Assembly: GCA_963805925.1 (NCBI GenBank)
Contig: CAWDWB010000006.1
Span: 1-64,000, forward strand
DNA: 64,000 nucleotides
Origin: CAMPKL01 sp963805925
GTDB taxonomy: Bacteria > Acidobacteriota > Terriglobia > Bryobacterales > UBA6623
Direction: 5' to 3'
This document shows positions 29,403-37,755 of the stretch, in pieces. Made by a program: the position numbers and the translations under genes. Position 1 is the first letter of the stretch, and each line of letters starts with the position of its first letter. The notes beneath the pieces were generated by a model that was not told where the DNA came from, searched no databases, and worked only from the letters and a program-made list of their open reading frames with translations.

Positions 29403-29545
29403 TTCCCCGCCAAACGCCAGCCTCGATTATACGTCCCCAGGCGAATTCTAATTGGAAAGCAAGAAACGGGGTGCGCGCATTGGTACGTGAAGGTACATTG
29501 AGTTTCGTGAGCAGGCAATCGACATCTGCGGCGACGGAATCAGAA

Positions 29546-30583
29546 ATGTGGGCAGCGATCACGCGCCGTGATCCCGAAGCTGACGGACGGTTCTACTATT
29601 CCGTGCTCACGACGGGCGTCTACTGCAAGCCATCTTGCGCGGCCCGCCAGCCTCGCCGCGAGAACGTAGCGTTCCACCGCGACCCAGCGGCGGCAGAACG
29701 CGCCGGGTATCGGCCTTGCAAGCGCTGCAAACCGAATTTGCCGCCGCCGGAGGCGCGCAACCAGGCGCTGGTCGAGCGGATCTGCCGGCGGATCGAGCAG
29801 GCCGAGGAATCGCCCTCTTTGGCCATGCTTGCCGAAGCCGCCGGAATGAGCCCTTTCACCCTGCAACGTACGTTCAAAGCGGTCGTCGGGGTGACGCCCA
29901 AGGCCTACGCCTCGGCCCAACGGGCCAAACGCCTTCGCGATGGCCTGCAACGCGGCGACTCTGTGACGGATGCGTTATATAACGCAGGTTTTGGCTCGAG
30001 CAGTAGGTTCTATGCCCAAGCCGACAGAGTCCTTGGCATGCGTCCCAGCGACTTCCGCGCCGGAGGCTGCTCGACGGAGATTCGCTTCGCCGCAGGCGAA
30101 TGCACGCTGGGCTCCATCGTTGTCGCGGCAAGCAAGAAAGGTATTTGCGCGATCCTGTTGGGCGACAGCATCGAACGCCTCATTGCAGAACTCCGGGACC
30201 ACTTCCCTGCCGCGCAACTCTCGGGCGGCGATCCCGAGTTCGATAAATGGGTGTCGCAAACGATCGCCCTTGTGGACGATCCGCGAATTGGTTTCGGCTT
30301 GCCGCTCGACATCCGCGGCACCGCGTTTCAGCAACGGGTCTGGCAGGCTTTGTGCGATATCCCTGTGGGATCCACTGCCTCCTACGCAGCTGTAGCGAAT
30401 CGAATCGGACAGCCCAGAGCCGCTCGGGCCGTCGCCCGCGCTTGCGCCTCAAATCGAATCGCGGTAGCGATCCCATGCCATCGAGTTGTGCGTCAAGACG
30501 GCACGTTGGCCGGTTATCGTTGGGGCGTCAAGCGCAAGAGCGCGCTGCTCCAAGTTGAAAAAGAACTGAACAAGGGCTGCTAG
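29546..30583 (+). CDS. ada: Ada regulator / O6-methylguanine-DNA methyltransferase
   Basis: A full three-part Ada. The N-terminal zinc domain has four cysteines (VYCKPSC and YRPCKRCKP; the first Cys of YCKPSC would accept the methyl group from DNA phosphotriesters). A central AraC HTH follows (SPFTLQRTFKAVVGVTPKAY), and the C-terminal methyltransferase has AIPCHRVVRQDG. The frame is open upstream to a GTG at 29471, but family alignment favours the ATG at 29546, at MWAAITRRDPEADGRFYYSV. Ada repairs alkylated bases and, when methylated, activates its own and related promoters. It converges on the MgtC gene with a four-base gap. Confidence 0.93.
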   Translation: MWAAITRRDPEADGRFYYSVLTTGVYCKPSCAARQPRRENVAFHRDPAAAERAGYRPCKRCKPNLPPPEARNQALVERICRRIEQAEESPSLAMLAEAAGMSPFTLQRTFKAVVGVTPKAYASAQRAKRLRDGLQRGDSVTDALYNAGFGSSSRFYAQADRVLGMRPSDFRAGGCSTEIRFAAGECTLGSIVVAASKKGICAILLGDSIERLIAELRDHFPAAQLSGGDPEFDKWVSQTIALVDDPRIGFGLPLDIRGTAFQQRVWQALCDIPVGSTASYAAVANRIGQPRAARAVARACASNRIAVAIPCHRVVRQDGTLAGYRWGVKRKSALLQVEKELNKGC

Positions 30584-30587
30584 GCTC

Positions 30588-31025
30588 CTAATCTTCGAAC
30601 GCGCCGTCTTTCAATTTCCCCGCGGGCCAGAGTACGAGCAGTGCAAGCAACGCCGCTGTTGCCGCTAGTAGGTAGAGGCGAGCGCCGCAGGCGGCGCCAA
30701 TGGCGCCGGTGACCCAAATGCTTGCAGCCGTGGTCACTCCTTGTACGCTGTGACGGGACTTGACGATCGATCCAGCGCCCAGAAAACCGATACCGGTCGC
30801 GACGCCCTCGATGATGCGGGATGTGTCCACGGAGACACCCTGTCCCCCTGCGGCTCGCTGCGCCAGTTGCAGCGCGGCTATCACGAATAGCGCGGCTCCC
30901 AGCGACACAAGCATGTGTGTGCGGAGACCAGCGACCTTGCCTTGAGCCTCTCGGTCCCAGCCGACCAGCGCGCCCGCAACGGCAGCAATGCTCAGCGGAA
31001 CAATAGTCTCTACAGTTGCGGCCAT
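30588..31025 (-). CDS. MgtC/SapB family membrane protein
   Basis: A 145-aa protein with four to five transmembrane helices. Family marks are AGALVGWDREAQGKVAGLRTH at the N-terminus (GxDRE..GK.AGLRT, broken here only for length), SLGAALFVI, GIGFLGAGSIVKSRHSVQGV and TTAASIWVTGAIGAACG. It lacks the C-terminal cytoplasmic ACT-like domain of Salmonella MgtC, as many short homologues do. MgtC proteins modulate ATP synthase and magnesium homeostasis under low-Mg or acid stress. It is the last gene of a tight pair: its ATG lies one base after the stop of the PRC-barrel gene. Confidence 0.88.
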   Translation of the reverse strand: MAATVETIVPLSIAAVAGALVGWDREAQGKVAGLRTHMLVSLGAALFVIAALQLAQRAAGGQGVSVDTSRIIEGVATGIGFLGAGSIVKSRHSVQGVTTAASIWVTGAIGAACGARLYLLAATAALLALLVLWPAGKLKDGAFED

Positions 31026-31026
31026 C

Positions 31027-31635
31027 CTACTGCGCGTGGGAGGCCGGCTTATAGCTTGGTTCCCTCTCCAGCGCTTCCTTGGAGACGGAGACGTCTATGG
31101 TCTCGCCCTTCCAACTCACTTGCGCTACCCAGGCAGTTGGAATCAGCACGGTCGACTTCTTCTTCCAACTGTAGGAGCGGCCGACAAAGTATTGAATGCG
31201 CCACTGCTCAAGCTCCACGAGCAGATCGTCGAGCGAACCGTAACCGCCATCCGAAGCAGCAAGATTGCAGCCGAGCATTGCATTGAAACTGCGCCACGGA
31301 GACTGCGGTTCCGGCGTATAGCTTGCCGGAGTATGCGGCGGACCCTCGTCGTTGATGGCCGCCCAGCCTTCCTCGGCCTTGGTAACAAAATTCTTGGGAG
31401 ATATCGCAGTGAGTTCAGCGATGCTGTGTGAACTGGTTAATACGCGGTCTTCGCCAGCAAGAACTAGGCCATCGATGGCGATGAGTAGGCGCTCGCCGGA
31501 GAGAAACCCGCCAACAGGGACGACCACATAGCCGACCGTCCAGGTCCTCTCATCAATAAAGAAGTCCGAGATGCGGCCAGCTAAGCCATCCTCAGCTTGC
31601 ATCTCAAACCCGATCAGTTCCTTTAGACTCACCAT
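31027..31635 (-). CDS. PRC-barrel domain protein
   Basis: A 202-aa soluble protein with two PRC-barrel-type units. The first is at residues 1-75 (LKELIGFEMQAEDGLAGRIS, DFFIDERTWTVGYVVV), and a more diverged one lies around 110-190 (GCNLAASDGGYGSLDDLLVE and TVLIPTAWVAQVSW). PRC barrels occur in the photosynthetic reaction centre H subunit, RimM and many stress-associated small proteins. The pairing with MgtC, UspA and CsbD genes here fits the last group. No signal peptide. Starts at ATG 31635 and is translationally adjacent to the MgtC gene. Confidence 0.82.
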   Translation of the reverse strand: MVSLKELIGFEMQAEDGLAGRISDFFIDERTWTVGYVVVPVGGFLSGERLLIAIDGLVLAGEDRVLTSSHSIAELTAISPKNFVTKAEEGWAAINDEGPPHTPASYTPEPQSPWRSFNAMLGCNLAASDGGYGSLDDLLVELEQWRIQYFVGRSYSWKKKSTVLIPTAWVAQVSWKGETIDVSVSKEALEREPSYKPASHAQ

Positions 31636-31689
31636 GTCGCTGCCCTTCTATTGAATAGAGGCGCCGACGGAATGGATCGTTTCACGCCG

Positions 31690-32571
31690 TTAGACGCTTA
31701 GGACGGGGCATGGCGCTATCCTGATCAAACCGTAAGCGTGTGTCAGTAAGCCATTCAGATTGCCTTCGCTGCCATGACGGCCTACGACGAGCAGGTCGAC
31801 GTCGGAGCCCTCGACGACCTTTGGAATGACGTCTTCCGGCGATCCCAATTCAACGATGGGCTCAGCCGCGATCTTCGTTGCCTCCAGAAGCTTCTCAGTT
31901 TCTGACTTTGCTCGCTCTTTCAGGCTATTTACCGGGCGGCCGGATCCCTTTGTGCTCAGGAGAGGGGATTCGGAGAACGCCGAAACAGCGTGAATCGCAG
32001 CCAGATCTGCCCGGTATGCCGCCGCGAAATCTTTGCCCTGGTTGAGAACCTCGGCGCTGTGATCGCCAAGATCGATTGCGCACCCGACTTTCTTGTAGGG
32101 CTTCAGCGCGAACGCTGAGATCTGATCGACGTGAGCGCCTGTCAACACGGGACAGTCCACGTCGTTGAGTACCTTGGTAGTAACCGAGCCAAGAAGGAAA
32201 CGTCGAAATACTCCGCGTCCCGATGTCGGCATGACAATCAAGTCGATGCGTCGGTCCTTGACAATTTGCTTGATCAGCTCAGCCGGCTCAGCCCTGGCGA
32301 CGATGCGTTCCGTCGCATGACCCGGAACAACCTTCTCCAAGAACTCGGCAAGGATCTCGCCTAAACGTTCTTCGCTATTGGGAGCAGGACTCCACGCTAA
32401 TCCTCCGGGATAGCCGCCCGCAAGAGCTGCATCGTAGGGGATCGCAGGAATAGCATGCAGAACAATCACATCGGCATTGAAATGTTTGGCAATGTTGACG
32501 GCATGCTTAACTGCCGGACCCGAACGGGAAGACAGATCGACGGGGACGAGAATTCTTCGGATTTCTAACAT
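31690..32571 (-). CDS. Universal stress protein, tandem UspA domains
   Basis: A 293-aa protein when started at ATG 32571 (MLEIRRILVPVDLSSRSG); the frame is open back to 32607, but the ATG starts exactly where UspA domains do. Two UspA domains are present. The first (1-145) carries the ATP-binding pattern MPTSGRGVFRRFLLGSVTTK. The second (about 150-293) carries VVGRHGSEGNLNGLLTHAYG. Both retain the G-2x-G-9x-G-S/T-like turn in part, the first better than the second. UspA proteins respond to starvation and oxidative or osmotic stress. The gene reads in the same direction as the downstream PRC-barrel/MgtC pair. Confidence 0.88.
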   Translation of the reverse strand: MLEIRRILVPVDLSSRSGPAVKHAVNIAKHFNADVIVLHAIPAIPYDAALAGGYPGGLAWSPAPNSEERLGEILAEFLEKVVPGHATERIVARAEPAELIKQIVKDRRIDLIVMPTSGRGVFRRFLLGSVTTKVLNDVDCPVLTGAHVDQISAFALKPYKKVGCAIDLGDHSAEVLNQGKDFAAAYRADLAAIHAVSAFSESPLLSTKGSGRPVNSLKERAKSETEKLLEATKIAAEPIVELGSPEDVIPKVVEGSDVDLLVVGRHGSEGNLNGLLTHAYGLIRIAPCPVLSV

Positions 32572-32661
32572 GGGCTCACCTCGTTCGGGAGACTGAGCAG
32601 AGCCCATGGCTGTTACGAAGGGGACCAGACTGCCTCAGCGGCGCACCCTGCTGTGACGCTA

Positions 32662-33165
32662 CTACGCCATCGCACCCACTCGGGCGTCAACCGACCGGGA
32701 ACTCGTTGATAGGAATCCTCTCACTTTCCCCTTAGCGCGCGAGATTCGCACGCGGACGGTGACTGGGTTCATACCGGTTTGCTCGGCGATCTCCTTGCTG
32801 CTATAGCCTGCCACGTAGTGAGCCGTGAGTAAGTTCCAGTCGCCCTTGGAGCAGGATTCGGCGCTCCTAGCTAAGTCAACGCGAGCCATGCGATTTTCCG
32901 GCGCGACCGCGAACTCGCGCACCGGCATCGCCTCTTCTCGGCATTCCTTGCGATAGCGTCCACGGAAAATGTTGAAAGCAATGGTATTCACCCACTGCAC
33001 GACACGATTGGCCTCTTTGAGGTGTTTGCGCTTTTCCCATCCGCGGGCCCACGCAGCTTGCGCGGACTCTTCCGCAGTCGACGCCTCCACCCCGCGTGAC
33101 AGAAGGAACCCTACGGTCTTTTGGAATCCTGCCTCGTAGGCTTGTGCGTAATCTGTGGTCGTCAT
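32662..33165 (-). CDS. Sigma-70-like (ECF-type) RNA polymerase factor
   Basis: A 167-aa protein. The ATG at 33165 is preferred over an upstream in-frame start because GGAAAAGTTT precedes it. The N-terminal helical part resembles region 2 (TAEESAQAAWARGWEKRKHL; VVQWVNTIAFNIFRGRYRKE). The C-terminal part is a good sigma region 4 helix-turn-helix (LLTAHYVAGYSSKEIAEQTG, then MNPVTVRVRISRAKGK). Region 2.4-type residues are weakly conserved, so it may be a divergent ECF factor. No anti-sigma gene adjoins. It lies within a stress-gene cluster and could direct it, which is an inference. Confidence 0.78.
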   Translation of the reverse strand: MTTTDYAQAYEAGFQKTVGFLLSRGVEASTAEESAQAAWARGWEKRKHLKEANRVVQWVNTIAFNIFRGRYRKECREEAMPVREFAVAPENRMARVDLARSAESCSKGDWNLLTAHYVAGYSSKEIAEQTGMNPVTVRVRISRAKGKVRGFLSTSSRSVDARVGAMA

Positions 33166-33328
33166 AAACTTTTCCTTTTTCGGGCGGCTGTTCACTACGT
33201 TGCAAGCAGCGGGCCATTCCTCCGAAGCTAATGAAATCAACACTTTCAGCGATTTGGCTTTCTGCGGAAGACGGAATAGTTGCAGGGGGTGGAAAAGTTT
33301 ACGCGAGGGTCGAGGCGGAATGAAACAG

Positions 33329-33359
33329 AGAGGGACCTGCCTCCCCAGCAGGCCCCTCG
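33329..33359 (-). terminator. Probable terminator after the peptidoglycan-binding gene
   Basis: Minus strand: GAGGGGCCTGC, loop, GCAGGTCCCTC (one G-T pair), then TCTGTTTC. It begins about 15 bases after the stop at 33374. Confidence 0.6.
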
Positions 33360-33373
33360 AACGATCAGACGTC

Positions 33374-33835
33374 TTACTTGACGTCCAGCCGTTGTAGCGT
33401 TGCAGCGTTGATCCGCCCCGTTGCGGGCAGGTCTTGGTCTTGTTGGAACTCCTTCACGCCGGAGCGGGTCTTGCTCCCGGCGATGCCGTCGATCGGGCCG
33501 TTGTAGTAGCCCTTGCTCATGAGCGCTTGTTGCACTTCTTTGACCTCGTCTCGATCGATCTTGTCGCGGTCGACGTCGTCGTCAAAAAAGTCTCCGATGG
33601 CCTCGCCGGCCTTCACGGCTCCGCGCGTGGTGTGTTCCACGGCGGCCCCGAGGCCCTTGCCCGCGGCGTCGAGTCCTTTTTCTGCTCCGGCGCCGGCTTT
33701 CTCCAGGGCGTGCTCGGTGGCATCGCCGGCCTTATCGCCGGCGTCGCGCTTCTCTTGGGCGTGGACCGCGAAGGACGCTCCTCCTGCAAGAATCATCGAG
33801 AGCGCCAGCACGGTTGGTCGAATTAGTTGTTTCAT
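33374..33835 (-). CDS. Secreted peptidoglycan-binding domain protein
   Basis: A 153-aa protein with a Sec signal peptide (VLALSMILAGGASFAVHAQ). A low-complexity, Gly/Ala/Lys-rich amphipathic segment follows (residues 30-85, with repeated AGKGLDAAGKGLGAA and related units). The C-terminal PG_binding_1 domain (97-153) includes EVQQALMSKGYYNGPIDGIA and SGVKEFQQDQDLPATGRIN. The binding domain would anchor it to the cell wall. The middle segment looks like stress-protective LEA-like sequence. Located among stress genes and ahead of a probable terminator. Confidence 0.85.
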   Translation of the reverse strand: MKQLIRPTVLALSMILAGGASFAVHAQEKRDAGDKAGDATEHALEKAGAGAEKGLDAAGKGLGAAVEHTTRGAVKAGEAIGDFFDDDVDRDKIDRDEVKEVQQALMSKGYYNGPIDGIAGSKTRSGVKEFQQDQDLPATGRINAATLQRLDVK

Positions 33836-33880
33836 CTCACTACTCCTTTCAACGGAACCTGGTGGGCGCTGTCGGAGTGC

Positions 33881-34090
33881 TTAAGCCGGCTTCTTGAGGC
33901 CTGAGCGGTATTCTTCAATCTGCTTCTCAGCAGCTTCGCGAGCGACGCCATACTTCTCTTGGATTTTTCCAACGAGTTTGTCGCGCTTGCCCCCGACGAT
34001 GTCGAGGTCGTCGTCCGTCAGCTTGCCCCACTTTTCGCGGGCCGAGCCTTTGAGTTGTTTCCAGTTGCCTTCGATTTGATCCCAGTTCAT
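33881..34090 (-). CDS. CsbD family stress protein
   Basis: A 69-aa CsbD protein starting at ATG 34090, behind AAGGAGC with good spacing. Family sequence is MNWDQIEGNWKQLKGSAREK and LTDDDLDIVGGKRDKLVGKI, which matches from end to end. CsbD proteins are abundant, small, charged, general-stress (sigma-B-type) proteins of unknown mechanism. The next gene downstream starts about 45 bases after the stop. Confidence 0.9.
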   Translation of the reverse strand: MNWDQIEGNWKQLKGSAREKWGKLTDDDLDIVGGKRDKLVGKIQEKYGVAREAAEKQIEEYRSGLKKPA

Positions 34091-34142
34091 GTGTATGCTC
34101 CTTTTTCGTCCGTCCAATATCACCGCACAAAGTCAGGCGGGG

Positions 34143-34316
34143 TCAGACGACCGATCTGCCTTGCACCGCTCGCGCGATCATCGAGACGATGAAGAGCACG
34201 AGGAAGAGGAAGAACAAGAGCTTCGCGATACCGACCGAGGCGCCGGCGATACCGCCGAATCCAAAAATGGCCGCCACGAGCGCGATGACCAGAAATGTTA
34301 ATGCCCATCCCAACAT
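34143..34316 (-). CDS. DUF1328 small membrane protein (YtjA-like)
   Basis: A 57-aa protein with two transmembrane helices (MLGWALTFLVIALVAAIFGF and LLFFLFLVLFIVSMIARAVQ). The ATG at 34316 is preferred, with AAGGAGG eight bases upstream; a longer frame to 34361 would read through a hairpin. DUF1328 proteins are small inner-membrane proteins induced by osmotic and envelope stress in proteobacteria. It heads the minus-strand stress cluster. Confidence 0.88.
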   Translation of the reverse strand: MLGWALTFLVIALVAAIFGFGGIAGASVGIAKLLFFLFLVLFIVSMIARAVQGRSVV

Positions 34317-34328
34317 GGTTGATCCTCC

Positions 34329-34361
34329 TTGAACGACGGTAATGTTGAGGCCGTCGTTCAA
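34329..34361 (-). promoter_or_regulatory. Perfect 11-bp hairpin abutting the DUF1328 ribosome site
   Basis: Minus strand: TTGAACGACGG, an 11-base loop, then CCGTCGTTCAA, whose last two A begin AAGGAGG. The stem ends exactly at the Shine-Dalgarno sequence of the DUF1328 gene. It could be an operator dyad or an mRNA structure that limits ribosome entry. Confidence 0.6.
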
Positions 34362-34500
34362 CCTGTAGAGCTCTGCAGGAGCCTAGCTGTTACATCCGGG
34401 CAGGGCGCGCCCACGAGGAACTAGGATGTTCCGCCGGGCCTATTCGCCCCGACGACATCGACGAGGAGGCCCCTCGCCTGAAAAAGCCCAGGAAACTCGC

Positions 34501-34520
34501 TTCATTTCGCTTCATTTCGC
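34501..34520 (+). repeat. Two-copy 10-bp tandem repeat
   Basis: TTCATTTCGC occurs twice head to tail, with a third partial TTC. Too short to be a CRISPR or minisatellite. Confidence 0.7.
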
Positions 34521-34713
34521 TTCCCGATCGCTTGACCCAATCCGCTGAGACGTCGACACTTGTGGCCAGATGCACGGTTGGCGTCGGCATCCTCGACGGA
34601 GGATCAGTCGGAGGCGCCCCAGCAAGCAAAGGCTTTTCGGCCCTGCTCGCCGCCTGAACTCAAATCGCGCGCCACTGCACCGCGCACCAAACTCTCGGTC
34701 ATACTAACGAGAG

Positions 34714-34764
34714 CTGCGGCGGTCCTCCAGGAGCTGGGGCTTCAGGACCGCCGCAGTATTTTTC
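34714..34764. terminator. Long inverted repeat between opposed units
   Basis: A perfect 13-bp stem CTGCGGCGGTCCT/AGGACCGCCGCAG with a 17-base loop, starting 28 bases behind the amidohydrolase stop on the minus strand. The T-run (TATTTTT) lies on the plus-strand side. It most likely ends the sulfatase-amidohydrolase transcript, although the T-tract is oriented for the plus strand. Confidence 0.55.
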
Positions 34765-34783
34765 TCAGATTTGGGTTCGACGG

Positions 34784-36115
34784 CTACCGTCTGCGCCGTC
34801 GACGGTGCAGAATGCCGTCCCAGCGGGAATCGCCTTGGCTGGGGTAATTCAATGGCTCGATACTGCGCCAGTCTTCGCGGGTGCGACCGTTCAAGTCGAA
34901 GACGACTTGGCCGTCTTTGACGGTCATCTCGCAGATCAGCTTTCGGTTGCCTTTTAACAAGCCGCCAAAACTATCAACGAAGCCGAAATCGCCGCTGGCC
35001 AGGCTGAAGATGCCCAGGTCGGCCGTGGCGCCGACGGTGAGATGCCCTAAGTCGTCGCGCTTAATCTCGCGAGCCGGGTTTGATGTCGCCTGTTTAATAA
35101 CGTCGTCCAGCGACTCGCCCAGCGCGAGGAACTTGCTCATCGTGTTGAGTTCGCTCAACATGCCTGCGTTCATCGAACCGGTGTGCAGATCGGTGGATAT
35201 CGAATCGGGCGGGAAGCCCGCTTTGAGACAAGCGTCCGCGACGCTCCATTTGAAGCTGCCGCCTCCGTGGCCGACGTCGAAATAGACGCCGCGCTCGCGT
35301 CCGGCGAAGAGGCCCGGGTTGGGCTTGCCGTTCTCAAGCATCTCGCGGCGGTTGCCTGCAAAGCAGTGCGTATAGACGTCGCCGGGCCTCAGCTTCTCTG
35401 TCAGCAGTTGCTCAAGCGGGCGCTCGGCGTGGTCCGTGCCGAAATCGATCATCACCGGAACACCCGCGCCATCGCCCGCCCGGACCGCCTCTTCCACAGG
35501 CAGCCACTCCGGCCCCCCGTAATGCGCACATTTCACGCCGACGACCGTATTGGGATACTTCTTGGCCATCTCGATGGTTGGCCCGGCCTTCATATCTTCG
35601 AGGTCTTGCTCGTACTTTCCGCCGCGCATGCCGTTGCCGACGATGTTCAACATGGCGAGGATGCGCGTCTGCGAACGGTCAATGACGGTGTCTTTGAACT
35701 TCTCGAAATTTCGCCAACCGGAGCAGCCGGCGTCCACCACCGTGGTGACGCCCACACGCATCGTGTAGCCGTCGGGATAGAGGCTCTCGTCGCCCGCGTA
35801 GGAGCCGCGTTCATTCGTCCCGGCGAAGGTGTGGACGTGCAAGTCGATCAAGCCTGGCGTCACGTAGAGGCCCTGGCAGTCCACCACCTTGAAGCCCATC
35901 GCGGGATCGATCGACTCGGCGACGGCGGCGACTTTGCCGTCCAATAGAGCGATGTCGCGCACGGCGCTAATGCCGTTCTTGGGGTCCATCAGGTGACCAC
36001 CCTTGAGCAGCAAGTCGTATTCGCCGGCGGCGCGTCCGTCTCCCGAAAGCGCCAGCATGGCAACGCCCCCAGCCAGGAATTGTCTGCGAGAGAAAGAAGT
36101 TGTTGATGGACTCAT
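34784..36115 (-). CDS. Exported amidohydrolase/deacetylase (EF_0837-like)
   Basis: A 443-aa metal-dependent hydrolase with a Tat-type leader (SRRQFLAGGVAMLALSGDG). Metal-site motifs are GLIDLHVHTFAG (HxH), VGVKCAHYGG (the carboxylated Lys position), VYTHCFAGN and a late STDLHTG. This is the amidohydrolase/deacetylase metallohydrolase family related to dihydroorotases, whose genes are commonly found beside SelA-like PLP proteins and act on N-acylated amino sugars or amino acids. Two SelA-like genes lie 1.6 kb away. The export signal is unusual, because family members are usually cytoplasmic. The gene is downstream of a sulfatase in the same orientation (40-base gap). Confidence 0.85.
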   Translation of the reverse strand: MSPSTTSFSRRQFLAGGVAMLALSGDGRAAGEYDLLLKGGHLMDPKNGISAVRDIALLDGKVAAVAESIDPAMGFKVVDCQGLYVTPGLIDLHVHTFAGTNERGSYAGDESLYPDGYTMRVGVTTVVDAGCSGWRNFEKFKDTVIDRSQTRILAMLNIVGNGMRGGKYEQDLEDMKAGPTIEMAKKYPNTVVGVKCAHYGGPEWLPVEEAVRAGDGAGVPVMIDFGTDHAERPLEQLLTEKLRPGDVYTHCFAGNRREMLENGKPNPGLFAGRERGVYFDVGHGGGSFKWSVADACLKAGFPPDSISTDLHTGSMNAGMLSELNTMSKFLALGESLDDVIKQATSNPAREIKRDDLGHLTVGATADLGIFSLASGDFGFVDSFGGLLKGNRKLICEMTVKDGQVVFDLNGRTREDWRSIEPLNYPSQGDSRWDGILHRRRRRR

Positions 36116-36155
36116 GACCGCGGTCAGTCTAGCGCTGATTCCGCGTCAGAATCCA

Positions 36156-37637
36156 CTAGGCAATCGGGCTTTTGGTGATGTTTGCCGGGTTGAACGGCAG
36201 CTTGTAATCGACGGTTTCGTTGACGGGATTCACGACGTAACCCGAACGGGCAATGTACTCTGGCCCTGGCAGGAACTGGTCCCGCGTCTTCTCTAGGAGC
36301 GCGTTGAGACGGTCGTTGAGCCGCTGCTGCAGTTCGGCGTGCGCGGGCTGGCCCACGAGGTTGTCCATCTGGAATGGATCGGCCTCGTTGTCGTAGAGCA
36401 GCCAGGGTCCCGCCAAGTCGCGGCAGTAGGTATAGCGCGTGGTGCGGACGCCGCGGTACTCCTTGCCGCCCTTGCTGCGGTCCCACTGACCGAACGGCGA
36501 AACGCAGGTAATCAGAGCGGCGTGGTCGGCGTCGGCTTGCTCGGAACCGAGGATAACGCCGGAACGGTCGATGCCTTCCACTTCCTTCGGAATATCAGCG
36601 CCGACGAGTCCCAGCAGGGTGGGCATGATGTCGGGCGTGTCGAGGGGCATGTCTATTTTTCTAGATTCGTTGGAAAGTTGTTGCGGCCAGCGGATGAGGA
36701 ACGGCACGCGCAGCGACTCGTCCCAGGGCTGCTGCTTCTTCATCGCGCCGCGCGAGTGCATCATGTCGCCGTGGTCGGAGGTGTAGACGACGATCGTGTT
36801 CTCGGCGAGCCCGGACTCTTCCAGCGTCTCAAGCAGATTGCCGAGGCAGTCGTCCAATGCCGCCATGTGCGCGTAGTAGCCGCGGTAGTCGATCAGGGCT
36901 TGCTCTTGAGCCTCCTCTGGAACGTTCGCCCGCAGCGTCGGCTCCTTGTCGGCGAACAGCTCGCGATAGTGGTCCGGTGCCGTGTGGTACGGCGCATGAG
37001 GCGGCCCCCAGGAGAGAAACAGGGCAAACGGAGACTCGGAGTCTGCACTGGCATAGCGGGTCAGGTAAGACTGGGCGTCCTTGGTCTGCTCAATGGCGTC
37101 GTAGCCCTGCCAGTACTGTGCTTCGGACGAGTCGCCGTAGTAACGCGAATGGTTGTAGTCGTGGGTACACTCCAGCGTGCGCCAGTACTCAAACCCTTGG
37201 CGGCGCTCGGGCGGCGTGAAGCTTTCACGTCCCTGCCCGTCGACGTGCCACTTGCCGATCCAGCCGGTTGTGTAGCCGGCATCGTTGAGGCAATGCGCGA
37301 CGCTGCGATGCTCGGGCGCGAGCGACAAGTCATTCAAGTAGAGCCCGTGGGTCAGCGGGTACTTGCCGGTCAGTAGTGACGCCCGGTGCGGGCAGCAGAC
37401 GGGAATACCCGAGACGGCATGGGTGAAGTTGACGCTCTGGGCCGCCAGCTGGTCGATGTGCGGCGTTTGAACGTCCGCGTTGCCAGTGTAGCCGTGATCG
37501 CAGGCGCGCCACTGGTCCGAGAAGACATACAGGATATTGGGCTTCTTGGGGCCAGCGGAACAGCCGACATTGAGCGCGGCTCCCAGCGAAGCGGCAGCGG
37601 CCCCTTTGACGATTTCGCGGCGGGTAAGCATCGACAC
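36156..37637 (-). CDS. Sulfatase, Cys-type (FGE-dependent)
   Basis: A 493-aa type I sulfatase with a Tat-like leader (TRREIVKGAAAASLGAALNV). The active-site signature is VCCPHRASLLTGKYP (C81-x-P83-x-R85), so it needs conversion of the cysteine to formylglycine; a catalytically complete FGE homologue is encoded at 22105. Further motifs are NILYVFSDQWR (metal Asp), GYTTGWIGKWH, and VVYTSDHGDMM near residue 295. The C-terminal half (YCRDLAGPWLLYDNEADPFQ) is typical of choline-sulfatase/arylsulfatase A-like enzymes in Planctomycetes and Acidobacteriota that strip sulfate from polysaccharides. Start is GTG 37637 or ATG 37631. Confidence 0.88.
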   Translation of the reverse strand: MSMLTRREIVKGAAAASLGAALNVGCSAGPKKPNILYVFSDQWRACDHGYTGNADVQTPHIDQLAAQSVNFTHAVSGIPVCCPHRASLLTGKYPLTHGLYLNDLSLAPEHRSVAHCLNDAGYTTGWIGKWHVDGQGRESFTPPERRQGFEYWRTLECTHDYNHSRYYGDSSEAQYWQGYDAIEQTKDAQSYLTRYASADSESPFALFLSWGPPHAPYHTAPDHYRELFADKEPTLRANVPEEAQEQALIDYRGYYAHMAALDDCLGNLLETLEESGLAENTIVVYTSDHGDMMHSRGAMKKQQPWDESLRVPFLIRWPQQLSNESRKIDMPLDTPDIMPTLLGLVGADIPKEVEGIDRSGVILGSEQADADHAALITCVSPFGQWDRSKGGKEYRGVRTTRYTYCRDLAGPWLLYDNEADPFQMDNLVGQPAHAELQQRLNDRLNALLEKTRDQFLPGPEYIARSGYVVNPVNETVDYKLPFNPANITKSPIA

Positions 37638-37755
37638 AATTGCGGTTAGTCTAGCGCCTGGGTGGGCCGTTGATCCAGCCGAAGTCTTTGTTTCAACAAC
37701 AGTTCCCCACCTATACTACTAGCGGCTCGAATGCCCGGGCCCTGGAGCCCCGACC

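Larger units (their letters stand above)
34317..34783. other. 467-base intergenic region
   Basis: No gene is supported here. It holds the hairpin in front of the DUF1328 gene (34329-34361), a tandem ten-base repeat (TTCATTTCGC, 34501-34520) and a long inverted repeat with T-tract (34714-34764) behind the amidohydrolase gene. Confidence 0.7.

Noticed and set aside
34501..34520. Start of a CRISPR or satellite array
   Set aside because: Only two 10-bp copies without spacers; no array elsewhere in the window.
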